In this document: positions 27,075 through 35,841 of the stretch, in pieces
How positions within the stretch are numbered: position 1 is the first letter of the stretch
How the letters are laid out: each line of letters starts with the position of its first letter
Origin: Azospirillum thiophilum
GTDB lineage: Bacteria; Pseudomonadota; Alphaproteobacteria; Azospirillales; Azospirillaceae
Assembly: GCF_001305595.1 (NCBI RefSeq)
Contig: NZ_CP012405.1
Coordinates: forward strand, 1-64,000
Reading direction: 5' to 3'
Length of the DNA: 64,000 nucleotides
The notes under the pieces: model-generated
Told to the model about the DNA's origin: nothing
The model's database searches: none
Seen by the model: only the letters and a program-made list of their open reading frames with translations
Made by a program: the position numbers and the translations under genes

Positions 27075-27667
27075 CGCGGGCAAAGGGGACCGAGTCGCTT
27101 GTGTCCCCTTCACCCGCGCCTGTGTCCCATCGGCCCGCGCCTGTGTCGGTCCTGGTCGCGGATGTGTCCTCTTTGCCCGCGCCGGCACCGCGAATCGGAT
27201 TCGATCCCGTTTGCCCGCGCTTGGAGCGGGGAGAGGCCGCCGGCGTTCCGGGAGCCCTGTCCCGTTTGCTCGCGTTTGGGGCGGTCGCCCGCGGTTCGGA
27301 GGACGGATTGTCGCCGCCGCGGTGGCCACATCCGTCTCCAGTGACCGAAGCTGTCCCATTTGCCCGCGTTTCGTCCGACGCCCATGGGCCTGCCGCGGAT
27401 GGCTGTGTCCCGAATGCTCGCGGTTGCGGGAGGTGGGGCGAAGGGCTGTCCCATTTGCCCGCGCTTCGGCGCCGCCCCGCACCACCCTGCCGGCTCCCGA
27501 GTCTGTGTCCCGAATGCTCGCACTTTGCCGCAGCGGCCCCGATTCGCGCCGGTTGGGCGCCTATGGCCGCTCCGACGCCCCCTCTCCGCCAGCGGCATGA
27601 TCGAAGCGCGGGCAATCGGGACACAGGCGCGGGCATTTCCTACACAGCCGCGGCCAAATGGGACACA
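27075..27667. other. Iteron-type origin of replication (oriV)
   Basis: The 762 bases between the divergent HTH and Rep genes hold no convincing gene. They carry 14 copies of an iteron-like repeat, consensus TGTGTCCCNTTTGCCCGCG. Four lie in tandem at exactly 21-bp spacing (starts 27100, 27121, 27142, 27163; the third is degenerate). Six are at wider spacing (27201, 27256, 27350, 27404, 27445, 27504). Three inverted copies are again 21 bp apart (27607, 27628, 27649), and one shorter inverted copy is at 27075. This is the layout of an iteron-regulated plasmid origin, with the initiator encoded alongside. No clear DnaA box was recognised. Confidence 0.9.
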
Positions 27668-27751
27668 GGCGGCGGTGCCCGGTCCGCGCCACCGGTTGCG
27701 CCAGCCCGCCACGCGCTCCTATCGTGGCGGTCGGCTGAGGAGGGATGAGCC

Positions 27752-28936
27752 ATGAGCAAGGCGAATGCGGTCCAGCTGACGCTGTTCGAGATGGAGGACC
27801 GCAGTCAGTCCCATATGATCGCGCTTTACGACACGGCGCCGCGCTTCGTCTTCGTGTCGAAAGGCCGGGGGACCGAGCCGGAGCTGCCGGCCGCCAACGC
27901 GTTCGTCCAGTCGGTCCACAAGGAGTTTCCCTTCAAGGACTCCCTCTTCACTCTGACGCTGCAGCCTGCCCGCATCTACCGCCCGGCCAAGCCGGCACCG
28001 GGCGACGACCCTGCCGACAAGCGCATGGTCGAGTATGAGGTGTTCCCGTCGGAGCGCGAGCAGATCGTCGAGCAGGTCGTCCGCCGGCTGGCGATGGACC
28101 GCTCGCGCCTGTCGCTGATGGGGGACAAGCAGGACCGCGTGCGCGTCCATTTCTCGCTGTACGAGATCCGGCGGGAGCTGCGTGCGGTGAACCGCACGAT
28201 GGACACCGCCGAGATCCGCGAGGCGCTGGAGATCCTGGCCCGCACGCGCATGATCATCAGCAAGGTGCCGGAGAACGGCCGCAAATCGGCGCGGCCCGTG
28301 CTGGAGTCCTCGGTCTTCCCGACCCTCTACATCCGGCCGCGCACCGGCGAAGGCGGAGAAGGTGACGAGGACGACACCTATCTGGAGTTCAACGCGCTGG
28401 TGGCTTCGGCCATCCGCAACCTGGAATTCAAGCCGATCTCCTACCAGTGGATCATGCGGCTGAAGAGCCCGGTGGCGCGCTGGCTCTACAACCGACTGTC
28501 CATCGAATACGGCGACCTCGATCTGACGCGCACGCCCGACGGGGCGCATGACGTGCCGCCGATGACCTTGTCGGCCGACGACATCATCAACAACAGCGGC
28601 ATGAACGAGTGGAGCCGGCGGCGCGACACCCTGCGCACGGTGACGCTGGCCGTCGATTCCCTGGTGGAGGAAGGCATCCTCGACCGTGTCGAGAAGGTGG
28701 TGTCGAAGGACGGCCGGCGCATCAACGACATCGAGTATGTCATGATGCCAAGCGGCAAGTTCCTGGATCAGGTGCGCCGCGGCAACGACGTGCGGGAGGC
28801 GAACGCCGCCACCTACAGGGCGATCGTCGGCAGCGACGAGCGCCCGAAGGAGTTCCTGCCGATCACCCCGGGCCAGAGCGTCGAGGTGCGCCGCCGCCGG
28901 GTCACCCTGCTGGGCGCGGCCTCCCGGCGAGGCTGA
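27752..28936 (+). CDS. Plasmid replication initiator protein
   Basis: 394-residue initiator-like protein starting at an ATG with GAGGAGGG upstream, right beside the iteron array. It lacks transmembrane or enzyme motifs. The central part (about residues 90-330) has the look of tandem winged-helix Rep domains, with segments such as VHFSLYEIRRELRAVNRTMD and YQWIMRLKSPVARWLYNRLS. I recognise it as the replication-protein type encoded on Azospirillum and related plasmids; this is from memory and context. It would bind the iterons and, by analogy with other iteron plasmids, may repress its own promoter. Confidence 0.85.
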   Translation: MSKANAVQLTLFEMEDRSQSHMIALYDTAPRFVFVSKGRGTEPELPAANAFVQSVHKEFPFKDSLFTLTLQPARIYRPAKPAPGDDPADKRMVEYEVFPSEREQIVEQVVRRLAMDRSRLSLMGDKQDRVRVHFSLYEIRRELRAVNRTMDTAEIREALEILARTRMIISKVPENGRKSARPVLESSVFPTLYIRPRTGEGGEGDEDDTYLEFNALVASAIRNLEFKPISYQWIMRLKSPVARWLYNRLSIEYGDLDLTRTPDGAHDVPPMTLSADDIINNSGMNEWSRRRDTLRTVTLAVDSLVEEGILDRVEKVVSKDGRRINDIEYVMMPSGKFLDQVRRGNDVREANAATYRAIVGSDERPKEFLPITPGQSVEVRRRRVTLLGAASRRG

Positions 28937-29049
28937 AGGCACTGCGGGCCTTTGCATCCTGCGCGTGCTTAAATCGACTTAAGACGTTCAGTCGGTTCGC
29001 CTGAGCCGACGTGGCCCTCCAACGGCGGAGGCCGATGGCCGACGCCGTC

Positions 29050-29109
29050 GCAATCGGGCAGGGGTTTTCCGAAAGAAGCAGTCGCTTCAGCGAAAGCCTG
29101 CCCGATTGC
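29050..29109 (+). promoter_or_regulatory. Long hairpin between rep and the TonB receptor remnant
   Basis: A perfect 13-bp inverted repeat (GCAATCGGGCAGG at 29050-29062, complement at 29097-29109) encloses a second dyad, GAAGC-N4-GCTTC (29075-29088). It could terminate rep transcription or form a structured leader for the receptor gene. No riboswitch class was recognised. Confidence 0.5.
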
Positions 29110-29145
29110 CCCTTGCCGCCCCCGCGTGCGACTCAGAGTGCAGAT

Positions 29146-29160
29146 TGAGATTGATTCGCA
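29146..29160 (+). promoter_or_regulatory. Possible Fur-like box before the receptor gene
   Basis: TGAGATTGATTCGCA is a 7-1-7 imperfect dyad (5 of 7 positions symmetric) with the TGA-N-AT spacing seen in Fur sites. It lies 15 bases before the GTG of a TonB-dependent receptor, the kind of gene commonly iron-regulated. The similarity is weak. Confidence 0.35.
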
Positions 29161-29175
29161 ATAAGGAGTCTCGGG

Positions 29176-29530
29176 GTGACTGGGAAGGATCATGGACGGC
29201 TGCTGCGCAGCGTCGCAGCCGGTGCGCTCGCCGTCGGGTTGGGCGGTCTCGGGGTGGGGGCCACGTCGATGTGGGGGGGCGGTGCCGGCCCTTGCCGATG
29301 ACGACGTGACGGCGTCCGGCGGCACCGTTTCCGGCGGCATCGCACTCGACCCGGTGGTCGTGACGGGCGCGACCATTCTCGAGACACCGCAGTCGGTCGG
29401 CGTCGTCGGCCGGCAGGAGATGGAGGGCCGCAACGTCCAGACGACGACGCAGGCGCTCCAATACATGCCGGGCGTCTTCGCCTCGACCTCGCCGATCTCG
29501 CCGCGTTTCGACTATTTCAGCGTCCGGGGC
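29176..29530 (+). pseudogene. TonB-dependent receptor, frameshifted and truncated N-terminal remnant
   Basis: The GTG at 29176 (AAGGAG 7 bases upstream) opens a signal-peptide-like sequence, LLRSVAAGALAVGLGGLGVG. This runs into a stop because of a seven-G run at 29273-29279. Removing one G joins it in frame to AVPALADDDV, a clean signal-peptidase site, then to VVVTGATILETPQSVGVVGR and the plug domain (ALQYMPGVF), typical of siderophore receptors. The gene is then cut at 29530 by IS5-like copy 1. No remainder of the receptor is seen beyond the IS, so more than a simple insertion occurred. Confidence 0.85.
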
Positions 29531-30618
29531 GCGTTGTTGCACGGATGGGCGCGTTGTCGTAGGCCTCGGCCTCGTTTCCGCCTGGATCGCCCGCCATGCC
29601 CTACAAAGCCAATGCCGTTCGTCGCCATCACATTCCGCGGCCGAAGCGCAAAGTGACGAATTGGGCGCGGTACGACGCCGCCTTGCGTCAGCGCGGCAGC
29701 CTCACGGTCTGGGTCAGCGAGGAGGCGATCGAGCAGTGGAAGGCGGCGCTGCGGACTACGCCGGGCGGGCAGCCGAGCTACTCGGACCTGGCAATCACCA
29801 CCGCGCTCATGCTGCGCGCGGTGTTTCGTCTGGCGCTGCGCCAGACCGAAGGGCTCCTCGCCTCCATCCTCCATCTGCTCGGCCTGGATCTGCCGGTGCC
29901 GGACCACTCGACCCTCGCCCGCCGCGCCCGGACGGTGACGCTGGCGTCATTACCGCGGTCGGCCGGCGGGCCCCTCCACCTGCTGGTGGACAGCACCGGG
30001 CTGAAGCTGTGGGGGGCCGGGCGAATGGCTGATCGAGAAGCACGGCACCAAAAGGCGGCGCTCCTGGCGGGCGCTGCACATCGGCCTGGACGCCGCGAGC
30101 GGCCGGATTGTCGCGGCCACGCTGACGGACCGCGGTGTTGATGACGCCTCCCAAGTCGCCCCTTTGCTCGATCAGATCTCCCAGCCTGTGGCCTCGGTGA
30201 CTGGGGATGGCGCGTATGACCGGACCGGGGTCTGCGCGTCGGTCCACGAACGCCATCCCGACGCCGCGGTGGTGGCCCCGCCCCGCCGCGACGCCGTGCT
30301 CAGCGACACCGCCACCACGTCACCGACCCAACGCGATCGCCACATCCAGACGATCACGGAGACGGGCCGGATGGCGTGGCAGCGGACCAGTGGCTACAAC
30401 AAGCGGGCTGGCGTTGAGAGCCAAGTGGCGCGTTGGAAGGGCGTCCTCGGCGACACGCTGCGCTTCCACTCCGATCAGGCGCAAGCCACCGAGGTCATTG
30501 TTGGCGTCGCGGTCCTCAAACGCATGCTCGATCTTGGACGCCCGAACTCCGTCCGCGTCGCCTGAGCAACGACCGGCTGGGGCGATTTCTTGCCATCATC
30601 ACCTCCATGCAACAGCCC
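29531..30618 (+). mobile_element. IS5-family-like insertion sequence, copy 1 (longest copy)
   Basis: 1088-bp element whose limits come from comparing three copies in this window (also 40674-41573 and 54420-55256). The ends are imperfect inverted repeats sharing TGTTGCA(C/T)GGA. It carries one transposase gene (29596-30565), frameshifted in this copy. No convincing target-site duplication flanks it. It disrupts a TonB receptor on the left; the right flank is unrelated, so an adjacent deletion or rearrangement is likely. Confidence 0.85.
29596..30565 (+). pseudogene. IS5-family transposase, frameshifted at a G6 run
   Basis: The reading frame from ATG 29596 runs to the catalytic region LLVDSTGLKLWG (first Asp). 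It then leaves frame in the G-run starting at 30011; this copy has six Gs where copy 3 has five, and the five-G form keeps frame. The second half continues in the +1 frame with SVTGDGAYD (second Asp) and YNKRAGVESQVARWK (Glu), ending at 30565. Corrected length is 322 residues with a complete D-D-E triad. A ribosomal +1 slip could in principle restore it; otherwise it is inactive. Confidence 0.82.
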
Positions 30619-30783
30619 AGCTTGGTGCTGAGCTGAACGACGACGGCCGCTGCAAAGAGGAGCGCCATCGCAACGTCTTCTCAGACCGCGAGTGCTTGAC
30701 CTCAAGGCGGTGCGCACGGGCGCAGGCAGGTCATCCGACATCGGACCTGCCGATGGCCGGGCAGCATGCTTGGGGATTTATGG
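30619..30783. other. Spacer with hairpin, no gene recognised
   Basis: This stretch lies between the right end of IS copy 1 and the histidine kinase stop. No gene was recognised and it does not resume the TonB receptor. An 8-bp inverted repeat, GGCAGGTC with an 11-base loop, sits at 30725-30751 and may terminate the leftward two-component transcript. Confidence 0.5.
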
Positions 30784-31863
30784 TCAGAGCTTTGGCAAGC
30801 GGATTTCGAACGTCACGCCCTGGGGCTCCGACGCCATGGCGACCGCGACGCCGCCATGGGCCTGCGCGATGGCCTGCACCACCGCCAACCCCAGACCACT
30901 GCCGCCGCTCTCCCGCGAACGGGACGCGTCGCTCCGCCAGAAGGCGTCGAAGACCTGAGTCTCCGTCCCCTTCGGCAAGCCGGGGCCGTGATCGCAGACC
31001 CGCAGAATGGCATGGTCGCGCGTCACACGGGTTTCGATGCGAACCTCGCAAGGGGCGGCGTAGCGCCGGACGTTGTCGAGCAGGGCTGTCAGGGTCTGAC
31101 GGATGCGGGCGCCATCGCCGCGGATCACCACCGATCCCAGATCGACATGGACCGACACGCCGGCCATTCGCAACATGGGCGTGGTGACGGCCACCACCGA
31201 GGCGACTTCCTGGGCAAGGTCGATGGTCTCCAGCCTCAGCTCAAGGCGGCCGTTCTGCGCCAGGGTCAGGACCTTCAGATCGTCGACGATCCGGCTCAAC
31301 CCTTCGACCTGGACAAGGAGCCCCTGAAGCGACGGTGTGTCGGGGATGAAGACGCCATCGACGTACCCTTGGATCTGGCCGCGCAGAATGGTCAAAGGCG
31401 TGCGCAACTCGTGAGCGATCGCGGCATGCCACGCCCGCATTTCCGTTTCCGCCCGGTCCAGCTGCCCGGCCATGTGGTTGAAATCCTCGATCAGCTGGCG
31501 GGTTTCGGCGAAGGACGCTTTCGTCGGCGCGGCACGCGCACTCAGATCGCCGGCGGCAACCCGCCGCGCCGCTGTCGCGACCGCCTCCAGCGGCTGGATG
31601 AGCCGGCGGGCGAAGCGAATCGCCGCGATGATCGCCCCTCCCATTCCGATAGCCCACAGCACGAGGTAGGCGGTCCACTCCGGCGTCGTCGGCCAGATGC
31701 TGTCCGGCTCGGAAATGCCCTCCAACCCCTCGGGTGCCCAGAACCGGAAATAGATGAACTCGTAGAACAGGATGGACCCGGCGCACATGATGATGAGCGC
31801 CAGCCCGGTCACGCCCGCCATGGACGCAACCAGCTGCCGGTTCAATGACTTGGCCGACCTCAT
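30784..31863 (-). CDS. Sensor histidine kinase (BaeS-like)
   Basis: 359-residue inner-membrane kinase. Seen: a first transmembrane segment (about 13-36), a short periplasmic loop, a second segment (about 64-85), a HAMP linker, the phospho-accepting His151 in AIAHELRTPL, and ATPase boxes (LLDNVRRY, CDHGPGLP, GGSGLGLAVV). Its start overlaps the response-regulator stop by 4 bases. The pair lies downstream of an efflux operon on the same strand and probably senses envelope or toxic-compound stress. It ends close to the IS5-like element but appears intact. Confidence 0.93.
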   Translation of the reverse strand: MRSAKSLNRQLVASMAGVTGLALIIMCAGSILFYEFIYFRFWAPEGLEGISEPDSIWPTTPEWTAYLVLWAIGMGGAIIAAIRFARRLIQPLEAVATAARRVAAGDLSARAAPTKASFAETRQLIEDFNHMAGQLDRAETEMRAWHAAIAHELRTPLTILRGQIQGYVDGVFIPDTPSLQGLLVQVEGLSRIVDDLKVLTLAQNGRLELRLETIDLAQEVASVVAVTTPMLRMAGVSVHVDLGSVVIRGDGARIRQTLTALLDNVRRYAAPCEVRIETRVTRDHAILRVCDHGPGLPKGTETQVFDAFWRSDASRSRESGGSGLGLAVVQAIAQAHGGVAVAMASEPQGVTFEIRLPKL

Positions 31864-32549
31864 GGAATGGTCGACAGCCGATAGCCGACGCCCCTGATGC
31901 TTTCGAAGAAATCGTCGGTTCCGGCCGCGTGCAGCTTGCGCCGGATGTTGCTGGCATGTGTATCGATCGTCCGTTCCAGCGTGTTGCCTTCCGGCAGGCA
32001 GGCGTCTATCAGGTCGGCGCGGCTGAAAACGCGCGTGGGCTGCCGCGCCATATGCGACAGGATGCGGAACTCGGTCGCCGTGAGGTCGATGCGGACCCGG
32101 CTGTCGTCACCTTCGACGGCGACGGCATGGGCCGTCAGGTCGATTTCCAGCGGACCGACCCGCAGGACCGCGATGTCGCTCCGGCCCATCGCGCGACGCA
32201 GGACCGCCTTGACCCTGGCAACCACCTCCAGCGGGTTGAACGGCTTGACGATGTAGTCGTCGGCACCGATCCGCAAAGCCTGAAGCTTGTCGAGATCCTC
32301 GTCGAGCGCCGTGACCATGATGACAGGGGTATCGCCGCGACGTCGAATCGCCGCCAGAACTTCGTAGCCGTCGAGCTTGGGGATCTTGACGTCGAGGAGC
32401 ACGATGTCGGGCTGCAGCTGATGATGCAGATCGAGGGCGATCTGCCCGTTCTCCGCACGGACCGTCCGCAGCCCCTCACGGTCGAGATACCCCGTGATGA
32501 TCCGTGCGACGTCGGGCTCATCCTCCACAACCAACACCAGCACACTCAT
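31860..32549 (-). CDS. Response regulator, OmpR/BaeR family
   Basis: 229-residue regulator with a receiver domain (acidic pair near 10-11, phospho-acceptor Asp53, Lys102) and a C-terminal winged HTH of the OmpR class ending GVGYRLSTIP. The ATG at 32549 starts MSVLVLVVEDE, the usual receiver N terminus, with GGAG upstream; an in-frame ATG at 32636 would add an unlikely 29 residues. It is translationally coupled to the kinase and 108 bases after the outer-membrane factor gene, so it is probably part of the efflux operon's control. Confidence 0.94.
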   Translation of the reverse strand: MSVLVLVVEDEPDVARIITGYLDREGLRTVRAENGQIALDLHHQLQPDIVLLDVKIPKLDGYEVLAAIRRRGDTPVIMVTALDEDLDKLQALRIGADDYIVKPFNPLEVVARVKAVLRRAMGRSDIAVLRVGPLEIDLTAHAVAVEGDDSRVRIDLTATEFRILSHMARQPTRVFSRADLIDACLPEGNTLERTIDTHASNIRRKLHAAGTDDFFESIRGVGYRLSTIP

Positions 32550-32657
32550 TTCCCACTCCAGATTTTGGCCACGAGGCTCATGGTAGCGCCGCTTTATGGA
32601 CGTTCCGTGGAGAACTTGCAGAGGCTGTCTCGCCATCCGCAGAATGACGGACCGGAC

Positions 32658-34091
32658 TTATCGGGATACCACAGGGCAGCCGCCCAGAGCGCGATAGAGC
32701 GCGGCGGCGTTTTCCAACCGTGTCCGTCTGGCGTCCAGCAGCGCCTGGTCGGCGGCGAACAGGCTGCGTTCGACATCCAGAACCTCCAGGTAGCCGACCG
32801 TACCGGCCAGATACCGGTTCATCGTCATGGTCCGACGCCGTGCCTCCAGCTCATGCAACGCACGCCGGGCCGACACTTCGCGATCCATGAACGCCTGGCC
32901 GGCCAGCGCGTCCGACACTTCGCGGAAGGCCGTTTGAATGGTCCGTTCATACTCGATGACGGCCGAGTTTTCGCGTGCCCGCGCCAGATCCAGATTGGCT
33001 TGGTTCCGCCCGCCGTCGAAGATCGGCAGGCTCACCTGCGGAACGAACTGCAACGCACCGCTGCCGGGGGTGAAGAGCTTGCCCAGTTCACCGGAGGCAA
33101 CGCCTCCCATTGCCGTCAGCCGGATCGAGGGAAAGAAGGCGGCGCGGGCGGCGCCGATCTGCGCGTTGGCCGCCTGTAGCCGCTGTTCCGCCGCGACGAT
33201 GTCGGCACGCGCCGTCAGCAGTTCGGAAGGCAGACCGGCCTGCGTCACCCCCCATCCCGCGCCGAAGGCGGGGGAGGTGAACGGCGGCGCGTCCTTGGTG
33301 ATCTCCGCATCGCTGTACCCGGTCAGCAGGGCCAGGGTATGTCCGGCGCGCGCATGAACCAGCTGCTGCTCGATCAGGTCGGTATCGGCCGAACCGAGCA
33401 GCGATCTGGTCTGCTCCAGTTCCAGAGGCGAGGAAACACCGGCCGCGACGCGCCGCGTCAGCAACGCGACGGCTGCCCTCCGCGAGGCGATGGTGCGCCG
33501 CGCGAGGGCCACACGGGACGCCGCCGCGCGCTCCAGCACATAGCTCCTCATCACCTCGGCGACCACGCTGATCCTCGCCGCCCTCTGCGCCTGTTCCGTC
33601 GCCAGATACTCGTGCAGGGCCGCATCGGACAGGCTCTTGGCCTTGCCGAAGAAATCCAGTTCGTAAGCCGACAGGGTGACTCCCGCCTGATGGGCGGACT
33701 CGTTGTTTTTTGCCGGATGGGTGGTCGTGCCTTCGAGGGCGACGGTGGGAAGGCGGGACGCCGACTGCACTCCGTGCAGGGCACGCGCCTCCTCGACCCG
33801 GGCCGCCACCAGCTTCAGATCGCGGTTGTGCTCCAGCGCCGCCGCGACAAGGCGGCGCAGCACGGGATCGGGGAATTGCGTGCACCAGGCCGTGCTGCGG
33901 ATGGCGGATGCCGCCTCGTTCCCCGGTGCCGGCTGATTGGGCAGCGATGCGGTGCTGACCGGATAGCTGGTGGGAATCGGCGCGGTGGGCCGCTCATAGA
34001 GGGGGGCCAGCGAACACCCCGTCAGCAGGGCGATACCGCAGACGGCAGCGAGGATCGCCGTCCGGCGGTGCGTTTTCGACCGGGCGGTCAT
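32658..34091 (-). CDS. Outer-membrane efflux lipoprotein (NodT/OprM family)
   Basis: 477-residue TolC-like outer-membrane channel. A lipoprotein signal with lipobox LLTGC (Cys about 26) is visible. The rest has two repeats of long helical segments typical of NodT-family factors, with an internal VTQAGLPSELL-like motif and a C-terminal region ending ALGGCPVVSR. Its start overlaps the stop of the membrane-fusion gene by 4 bases. It would complete a tripartite pump with the HlyD-like protein and the ABC transporter upstream. Confidence 0.92.
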   Translation of the reverse strand: MTARSKTHRRTAILAAVCGIALLTGCSLAPLYERPTAPIPTSYPVSTASLPNQPAPGNEAASAIRSTAWCTQFPDPVLRRLVAAALEHNRDLKLVAARVEEARALHGVQSASRLPTVALEGTTTHPAKNNESAHQAGVTLSAYELDFFGKAKSLSDAALHEYLATEQAQRAARISVVAEVMRSYVLERAAASRVALARRTIASRRAAVALLTRRVAAGVSSPLELEQTRSLLGSADTDLIEQQLVHARAGHTLALLTGYSDAEITKDAPPFTSPAFGAGWGVTQAGLPSELLTARADIVAAEQRLQAANAQIGAARAAFFPSIRLTAMGGVASGELGKLFTPGSGALQFVPQVSLPIFDGGRNQANLDLARARENSAVIEYERTIQTAFREVSDALAGQAFMDREVSARRALHELEARRRTMTMNRYLAGTVGYLEVLDVERSLFAADQALLDARRTRLENAAALYRALGGCPVVSR

Positions 34092-35095
34092 CCCCGGGAC
34101 TCCTTCGGGACCTGGGGCGCCAGCGTCTCCGGCGATGCATCGCCGGGGAGTGGGCGGGCGGTGAGGAACTTCGCAAGTCCGCGCTGTCCGATCAGGAAGC
34201 GTTGGCCGGTGCGGGGCGACAGGGCGACCACCACCTCCACCACACGTTCGTCGACGCGCTGCGTGGCATCGCTCGGGTCGATCTTCCGCTGCCCGAGGAT
34301 CTCGCCGATGCGCAGAACCTCGCCGGACAACGGCTCGGGCGTGCTGTCCAGCGTGACCGTCACCGGCTGGCCGGGATGGACCTGCCGCATCAGCCGCTCT
34401 TCGACATCGACGCGGAAGATGAAGCGTTCGTTGGGCACCAGGGTGAACAGGGTGGAGACGCTGAGGGTCGACGCGCCGCTGCCCGGCCGGGCCTGAAGCC
34501 TGACGATCCGTCCATCGACCGGCGCCCGGATCTCGCGCTGGGCGATCTCCATCTCGGCGGTCGCCAGACGCGCCTGGGCGAGGCGGATTGCCGCGTCGTG
34601 GGCCTTCAGGTCCGCCTCGGTCTCCTCCAGGCGGCTTTGAGCCTCGTCGACCAGCTTGACCGCTTCGGCCCCGTCCCGGCGCAGGCGGTCGAGCCGGTTG
34701 TGTTCACGGCGGGCGGCGGCGGCACGGACCCGCAGAACGGCGCCGCGGGCCTGCGTTTCGGCCAGTGCGGCACGGGCTTCGTCCAGCGCGGCGCGGGCCG
34801 CCCGGTCGTCCTGCCGCGCCAGCAGATCGCCGGCGCGCACATCGGCGCCTTCCGACACGAAGATCGCCGAGATCACGCCGTCCCGCTGGGCGGCGATCTG
34901 GATCATGCCGCCTTCGACGTCGATCCGGCCGCGCCCGGCCGCAGCGACCGGCGCCTCCACCGACAGAATCTCCTGGTTTCCCGAACCGGCGCCGGACAGC
35001 TCATCCGTCATTCCGGTGGAGACGGCCAGCCCGATGCAGGATCCAATGGCGATCACCGCCAATCCGCTCAGCATCAGGCGCTTAGGACGCGGCAT
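34088..35095 (-). CDS. HlyD-family membrane fusion protein (DevB-like)
   Basis: 335-residue periplasmic adaptor with a single N-terminal membrane helix (about 8-28) and a lipoyl-like domain. A coiled-coil hairpin (about 90-180, rich in ARAALAETQARG-type heptads) and a beta-barrel segment follow. The ATG at 35095 gives MPRPKRLML directly before the helix. In-frame ATGs at 35125 and 35164 would lengthen it and overlap the ATPase gene more, without a better ribosome-binding site. It links the ABC permease to the outer-membrane lipoprotein. Confidence 0.88.
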   Translation of the reverse strand: MPRPKRLMLSGLAVIAIGSCIGLAVSTGMTDELSGAGSGNQEILSVEAPVAAAGRGRIDVEGGMIQIAAQRDGVISAIFVSEGADVRAGDLLARQDDRAARAALDEARAALAETQARGAVLRVRAAAARREHNRLDRLRRDGAEAVKLVDEAQSRLEETEADLKAHDAAIRLAQARLATAEMEIAQREIRAPVDGRIVRLQARPGSGASTLSVSTLFTLVPNERFIFRVDVEERLMRQVHPGQPVTVTLDSTPEPLSGEVLRIGEILGQRKIDPSDATQRVDERVVEVVVALSPRTGQRFLIGQRGLAKFLTARPLPGDASPETLAPQVPKESRG

Positions 35096-35831
35096 TTTCA
35101 ATGTCCCGTTGATGGAAGGTGTCATGGGTGTCGGGCCGTTCGTCGCTGACGATCCGCCCGTCATCGATGGTGACGATCCGGTCGGCGTGGCCGATCAGGC
35201 GGCTGTCGTGGGTCACACACAGGACCGCCGCCCCATTGCTGTGGGCAATCCTGCGCAGGATGCGGATCACCAGATCGCCGTTGGTGCGATCCAGGGCGGA
35301 GGTCGGTTCATCGGCGAACAGCAGGGTCGGCTGCTTGACCAGGGCACGGGCGATGGCCACCCGCTGCTTCTCGCCGCCGGACATGGCCGATGGCTTGAGA
35401 TGGGCACGGTCGCTCAACCCGACCTCCTTCAGGCTCTCCCACGCGCGGCTGTCGATGTCCGCCGCCGGGGCGCCGGTCAGCTGAAGAACCAGCCGCACCT
35501 GATCCAGGGCGCTGAGAGCGCCGAAGAGGTTGGGACTCTGGAAGATGAAGCCGCAATGCCGCAGGCGCACGGCAGTCAGGTCGGCCTCGCCGAGATCGCC
35601 GATCGGTTGGCCCAGAATGCTGACCGTGCCGCGGTCGGGACACGACAGGCCGGCCAGCACGGCCATCAGCGTGGATTTGCCGGAGCCGGACGGTCCCATC
35701 AGCAGGGTCAGTTCGCCGCACTGTGCCGTCAGGTCTATCCCCTTCAGGATTTCCATCGAGCTGTCGCCGTTTCGGTACGATTTATGAATGTTCCGGGCGG
35801 AGAGCGCCGGCGTGTCCGAGGAAACGAGCAT
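35082..35831 (-). CDS. ABC transporter ATP-binding protein (DevA/MacB/LolD type)
   Basis: 249-residue ATPase with Walker A GPSGSGKST (about 46-54), Q-loop FIFQSPNLFG, signature MSGGEKQR, Walker B LLFADEP and H-loop VTHD. It belongs to the MacB/LolD/DevA mechanotransmission group, which drives export by periplasmic conformational change. It starts 10 bases after the permease stop and overlaps the adaptor gene by 14 bases, so the operon order is permease, ATPase, adaptor, outer-membrane factor. Confidence 0.94.
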   Translation of the reverse strand: MLVSSDTPALSARNIHKSYRNGDSSMEILKGIDLTAQCGELTLLMGPSGSGKSTLMAVLAGLSCPDRGTVSILGQPIGDLGEADLTAVRLRHCGFIFQSPNLFGALSALDQVRLVLQLTGAPAADIDSRAWESLKEVGLSDRAHLKPSAMSGGEKQRVAIARALVKQPTLLFADEPTSALDRTNGDLVIRILRRIAHSNGAAVLCVTHDSRLIGHADRIVTIDDGRIVSDERPDTHDTFHQRDIENAAS

Positions 35832-35841
35832 CGTTGTTCTC

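Noticed and set aside
27075..27667. Possible CRISPR array
   Set aside because: Repeats are 19 bp, degenerate, in both orientations and at 21-bp spacing, so there is no room for spacers; no cas genes are present.
27011..27748. Several open frames in both strands across the origin
   Set aside because: They consist of repeated short peptides (such as CPICPRF) that arise from the iterons; no start sites or domains.
30003..30020. Programmed -1 frameshift in the IS transposase
   Set aside because: Restoring frame from six Gs needs a +1 (or -2) slip, not the -1 slip usual for such elements, so programmed -1 frameshifting does not fit.
29520..30630. Target-site duplication for IS5-like copy 1
   Set aside because: Flanks at the shared ends do not match for 2-8 bases; the same is true for copies 2 and 3, so no TSD is claimed.
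30619..30783. Continuation of the TonB receptor on the far side of the IS
   Set aside because: No frame there resembles a receptor, and it is too short.
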